A stretch of 64,000 nucleotides of DNA, from contig CANOVJ010000004.1 of assembly GCA_947570615.1 (NCBI GenBank), forward strand, positions 1 through 64,000, written 5' to 3'. Under the pieces are notes generated by a model, which saw only the letters and a list, made by a program, of their open reading frames with translations, was not told the DNA's origin and searched no databases. How positions within the stretch are numbered: position 1 is the stretch's first letter; every line of letters starts with the position of its first letter. The position numbers were made by a program, and so were the translations under genes. Origin of the DNA: an uncultured Lachnospiraceae bacterium (lineage in GTDB: Bacteria > Bacillota > Clostridia > Lachnospirales > Lachnospiraceae). Positions 61,870-64,000 of this stretch are shown here, piece by piece.

Positions 61870-62851
61870 CAGTCGGTTCCTCCTTCCAGATCAGTTTCTC
61901 CTCCAGCCTGCAGGCAGATGCACAGAACCTGCGCAGGCCGACATAAATTCCCGGCATATTCTGTAAAAATCCGGATATGTTTCCGGACAGATTGATAAAA
62001 ATATAAAACGTCCCGACGCTGACCTGGCCGTCTGCCACCATCAGGCCGCCCAGGCAGAGCATGATCAGAAGCGGCAGGAAGGAGAGCACCCCGGAGAGGG
62101 ACATGAGACGGGCGCAGACCCGTTCGCTTTTTATGCTGACGGCTTCCCACTCCCGGAGCGTTTTCCGGGCGACGTCTCTGACCGGAGCGTGGGCGTTGCA
62201 GACCTGTATCACCGGAAATAATTCCAGGATCATGTCCGTAAGGCCGCTTAACTTTTTCCTGCTCTCCAGGCACTGCTGCGTGTAATCTTTGATAATCCGG
62301 CTGGAAAAGGAACAGTAGTAAATCAGAGGGATTACCGGAAGGATGGAGAGGACGGCCAGCCTGGAGCTGCGGCAGAACAAAAATATGGCCGTGGCGGCAA
62401 AGGCCGTAAACTGTTTCAGAAGGGGAAAGAGGTTCCCGCTCAGATAGTCGGAGACTTCCTTCAGCTCATTTGTCATGGCCGCCTGCTCCTCTCCCGGGTT
62501 GAGCGAAGAAAGTGCGCGGATATCCCTTTGCAGATAATATCCGGTATAGCCCATCCGCATTTCGTGAGCAAAGCTTTCACAGACAAAAGCCCCCAGATAA
62601 GCCGAGAGATATTCGCAGGCGGCAAGCAGGAAAACGATGACGACTGCGGACGCCAGCACAGAAAAAAGACGCTGCACTCCGGCTGTACGGGCAAAAGAAG
62701 GCGTAGCTGAGAACAGATCCGGGATCCGATCCGGAAGACCTGCCAGAAAATGGTTCCAGCAAAGATTCAGGACGACTGCCAGCAGTGTGAAGAAAACCGC
62801 CGCCAAAAAACGGAACCCGCAAAGCCTGATCATATGTTTTATTATTTTCAG
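61817..62851 (-). CDS. ABC exporter membrane half without ATPase
   Basis: About 344 residues: an ABC exporter transmembrane domain with six helices (first from about FRFLAAVFFTLLAVVLN), and the coupling region LSSLNPGEEQAAMTNELKEV. It ends in RRFCASACRLEEKL plus a short tail and overlaps the ATPase gene by 53 bases. The start is uncertain: the promoter's likely transcription start (about 62900) leaves no room for a ribosome site before the TTG at 62893. CTG at 62851 has GGGGGG six bases upstream; ATG at 62833 is the next choice. Confidence 0.82.
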   Translation of the reverse strand: MKIIKHMIRLCGFRFLAAVFFTLLAVVLNLCWNHFLAGLPDRIPDLFSATPSFARTAGVQRLFSVLASAVVIVFLLAACEYLSAYLGAFVCESFAHEMRMGYTGYYLQRDIRALSSLNPGEEQAAMTNELKEVSDYLSGNLFPLLKQFTAFAATAIFLFCRSSRLAVLSILPVIPLIYYCSFSSRIIKDYTQQCLESRKKLSGLTDMILELFPVIQVCNAHAPVRDVARKTLREWEAVSIKSERVCARLMSLSGVLSFLPLLIMLCLGGLMVADGQVSVGTFYIFINLSGNISGFLQNMPGIYVGLRRFCASACRLEEKLIWKEEPTDGRIRNLFRQYFLFIRR

Positions 62852-62906
62852 ATGAATCCCCCCTGTCCGCCGGAGATCTGACGCCCCGTTCAATTGATCT
62901 GTCTGC

Positions 62907-62937
62907 AGTATAAGCTATGTCCCAGGGGCAGGGTCAA
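62907..62937 (-). promoter_or_regulatory. MerR-type promoter with 19-bp spacer
   Basis: On the minus strand TTGACC (62932-62937) and TATACT (62907-62912) are 19 bp apart. The spacer holds the imperfect dyad CCCTGCCCC-T-GGGACATAG (6 of 9 matching positions). An overlong spacer with a dyad between the elements is the hallmark of promoters that MerR proteins untwist. It drives the four-gene ABC-MerR operon. Confidence 0.65.
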
Positions 62938-62953
62938 GGGGATTCTGACCCTG

Positions 62954-64000
62954 TTACGATCTCTGGATCTGAAAGGTATCCTCAAGCAGCAGCCAGTTCG
63001 GACGGAAAAACCGCATGATCTGCCAGTATCCCATCCCCCGCAGGCCATAGGAGGGCAGGAGGGAAAACTTTTCCCGGTAGCTTCTCACGTCCTCAAACCA
63101 TACCTCATGGAGCCTTCCGTCCTTTTCATACCGGAAATGGGGCGACATGGCCACCTCGTCAAACTCAATGGGAACGTCCGCCTCTATGGCAAGACGCACG
63201 GCCTCCAGGTTGCTGACGGTGGATGCCCGGGAGGAGCCCTGAACAAAGGGCAGCGTCCAGTCGTAGCCATAGTTCGGAATTCCCAGGTCGATTTTGGACG
63301 GCGGGATACGGGTGAGCGCGTATTCCACCACCTGGCGGACCTTGTTGAGAGGGGCCACGGCCATGGGCGGGCCGTAGGTGTACCCCCACTCATAGGTCAT
63401 AAGCAGAACGCTGTCGGCGGCCTCGCCCAGCAGACGATAGTCCATCCCCTCATAGAGCGTCCCTGTCTGGGTGTCGGAGGTTTTGGGGGCCAGGGCCACC
63501 GACACGTGATAACCGTAAGGGGAAAGGAAGTCTCTCACCTGCGCCACAAAATCCGCAAAAGGAATCCGGTCCTCAGGCCGGATGTACTCAAAATCGATAT
63601 CCACTCCCCGGAAATCCTTCTCCTGAAGAGTGGCAAGAAGACTGGCAAGGAGGTTGTCTTTTGCCGCCTCGCTGTTCACCATGGCAGTGATCAGAAAGCT
63701 GTTGAAATTCCCGTCGGGGCCGAAGGGAGTCAGAGTGAGGACCGGGTGGACGCCCGCCTCCAGGGCGGCGCGGACCATAAAGGAATCGTCAGGCGTCGGG
63801 GCAAGCAGCTCCCCGTCCGTGGTAAAACCGTAGGAAAAGACGGACAGAGAGGAAAGAAAGGGAAGGGTTTCGCCCAGCACGCTCCCCTGGATAAAGGGAT
63901 AGGCGTAGCCGTTCACCCAGGCCGGATAAGAGGGGGAGGGATCGCCGGCGGACAGAAGAAGCGCCTGCCCCAGGGCCAGGGGATAAGGGTAGACGAGCTG
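62954..64000 (-). CDS. GH18 spore-type glucosaminidase with LysM (partial)
   Basis: The C-terminal 348 residues of a protein that runs off the right edge. The catalytic DxxDxDxE motif of family 18 reads FRGVDIDFEYI (Glu codon at 63587-63589), and YGYDWTLPF and GLRGMGYWQI are typical of the YaaH/SleL/CotE group, which clips peptidoglycan in spore cortex or coat. The first visible residues (VYPYPLALGQALLL) resemble the end of a LysM repeat, so LysM domains probably precede it. Spore formation by the organism is suggested but not proven. Confidence 0.88.
   Translation of the reverse strand, partial: QLVYPYPLALGQALLLSAGDPSPSYPAWVNGYAYPFIQGSVLGETLPFLSSLSVFSYGFTTDGELLAPTPDDSFMVRAALEAGVHPVLTLTPFGPDGNFNSFLITAMVNSEAAKDNLLASLLATLQEKDFRGVDIDFEYIRPEDRIPFADFVAQVRDFLSPYGYHVSVALAPKTSDTQTGTLYEGMDYRLLGEAADSVLLMTYEWGYTYGPPMAVAPLNKVRQVVEYALTRIPPSKIDLGIPNYGYDWTLPFVQGSSRASTVSNLEAVRLAIEADVPIEFDEVAMSPHFRYEKDGRLHEVWFEDVRSYREKFSLLPSYGLRGMGYWQIMRFFRPNWLLLEDTFQIQRS

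Overview
This 64 kb window reads as a chromosomal segment of a GC-rich Clostridia, most likely a gut or soil Lachnospiraceae. The reasons are strong AGGAGG ribosome sites with frequent GTG/TTG starts, a T-box ahead of a tRNA synthetase, agr-type GHKL kinases with LytTR regulators, a Bce-type peptide-antibiotic module, class III ribonucleotide reductase (anaerobe), a FlxA-like protein, YesM/YesN-controlled sugar importer genes, and a spore-type LysM/GH18 enzyme at the right edge. Species cannot be named from sequence alone. No rRNA, tRNA, CRISPR array, prophage or insertion sequence was recognised.

Layout. 0.2-4.3 kb: uronate-polysaccharide locus with a divergent AraC regulator, a GH88 unsaturated glucuronyl hydrolase and a heparinase II/III-like lyase whose frame is broken at a run of eight T. 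4.4-6.5 kb: glycogen-debranching GH13. 6.5-8.7 kb: LytTR regulator plus GHKL kinase. 8.9-10.8 kb: coiled-coil protein, FlxA-like protein and lipoprotein. 10.9-13.2 kb (minus): zinc-ribbon membrane protein plus TPM-domain protein. 13.3-15.4 kb (minus): GH120 beta-xylosidase with a consensus cre site beside its promoter. 15.6-16.1 kb: alkyltransferase-like protein. 16.1-18.9 kb (minus): short valyl-tRNA synthetase under a T-box with a GUG specifier.

19.0-23.5 kb: BceRS-BceAB-like detoxification module with a dyad operator before the transporter genes. 23.5-26.8 kb: SPL-type radical SAM protein, orphan GHKL kinase, a helix-turn-helix/methyltransferase fusion, and the wreck of a serine hydrolase. 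26.8-34.1 kb: YesN/YesM two-component pair divergent from a CUT1 sugar importer (binding protein and two permeases, no ATPase). 34.1-37.2 kb: NUDIX-pyrophosphatase-like fusion, an unrecognised 540-residue protein and a small helix-turn-helix protein. 37.2-40.2 kb (minus): nrdD-nrdG. 40.3-42.5 kb: small membrane protein and aldehyde dehydrogenase. 42.8-43.5 kb: stand-alone LytTR regulator.

43.5-56.4 kb is one long exopolysaccharide gene cluster: GT2 enzymes, polyprenyl-phosphate sugar transferase, a Wzz-like chain-length protein with a decayed kinase-like tail, an EpsG-type polymerase, GT4 enzymes and a GT-C membrane glycosyltransferase; no flippase is in the window. It is followed by a membrane-anchored XRE regulator and pseB (UDP-GlcNAc 4,6-dehydratase), which may supply a sugar precursor. 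58.7-62.9 kb: M19 dipeptidase, then (minus) an unusual four-gene operon (membrane half, ATPase, second membrane half, MerR regulator) behind a promoter with the 19-bp spacer typical of MerR control. The right edge holds a partial GH18/LysM enzyme.

I see no clear-cut wholly new system. The best candidates for a second look are the split ABC exporter with its own MerR regulator, the zinc-ribbon/TPM pair, the NUDIX-pyrophosphatase fusion, the 540-residue unknown protein, the homopolymer frameshift in the lyase, and a structured intergenic element at 58.6-58.7 kb with mutually exclusive hairpins.
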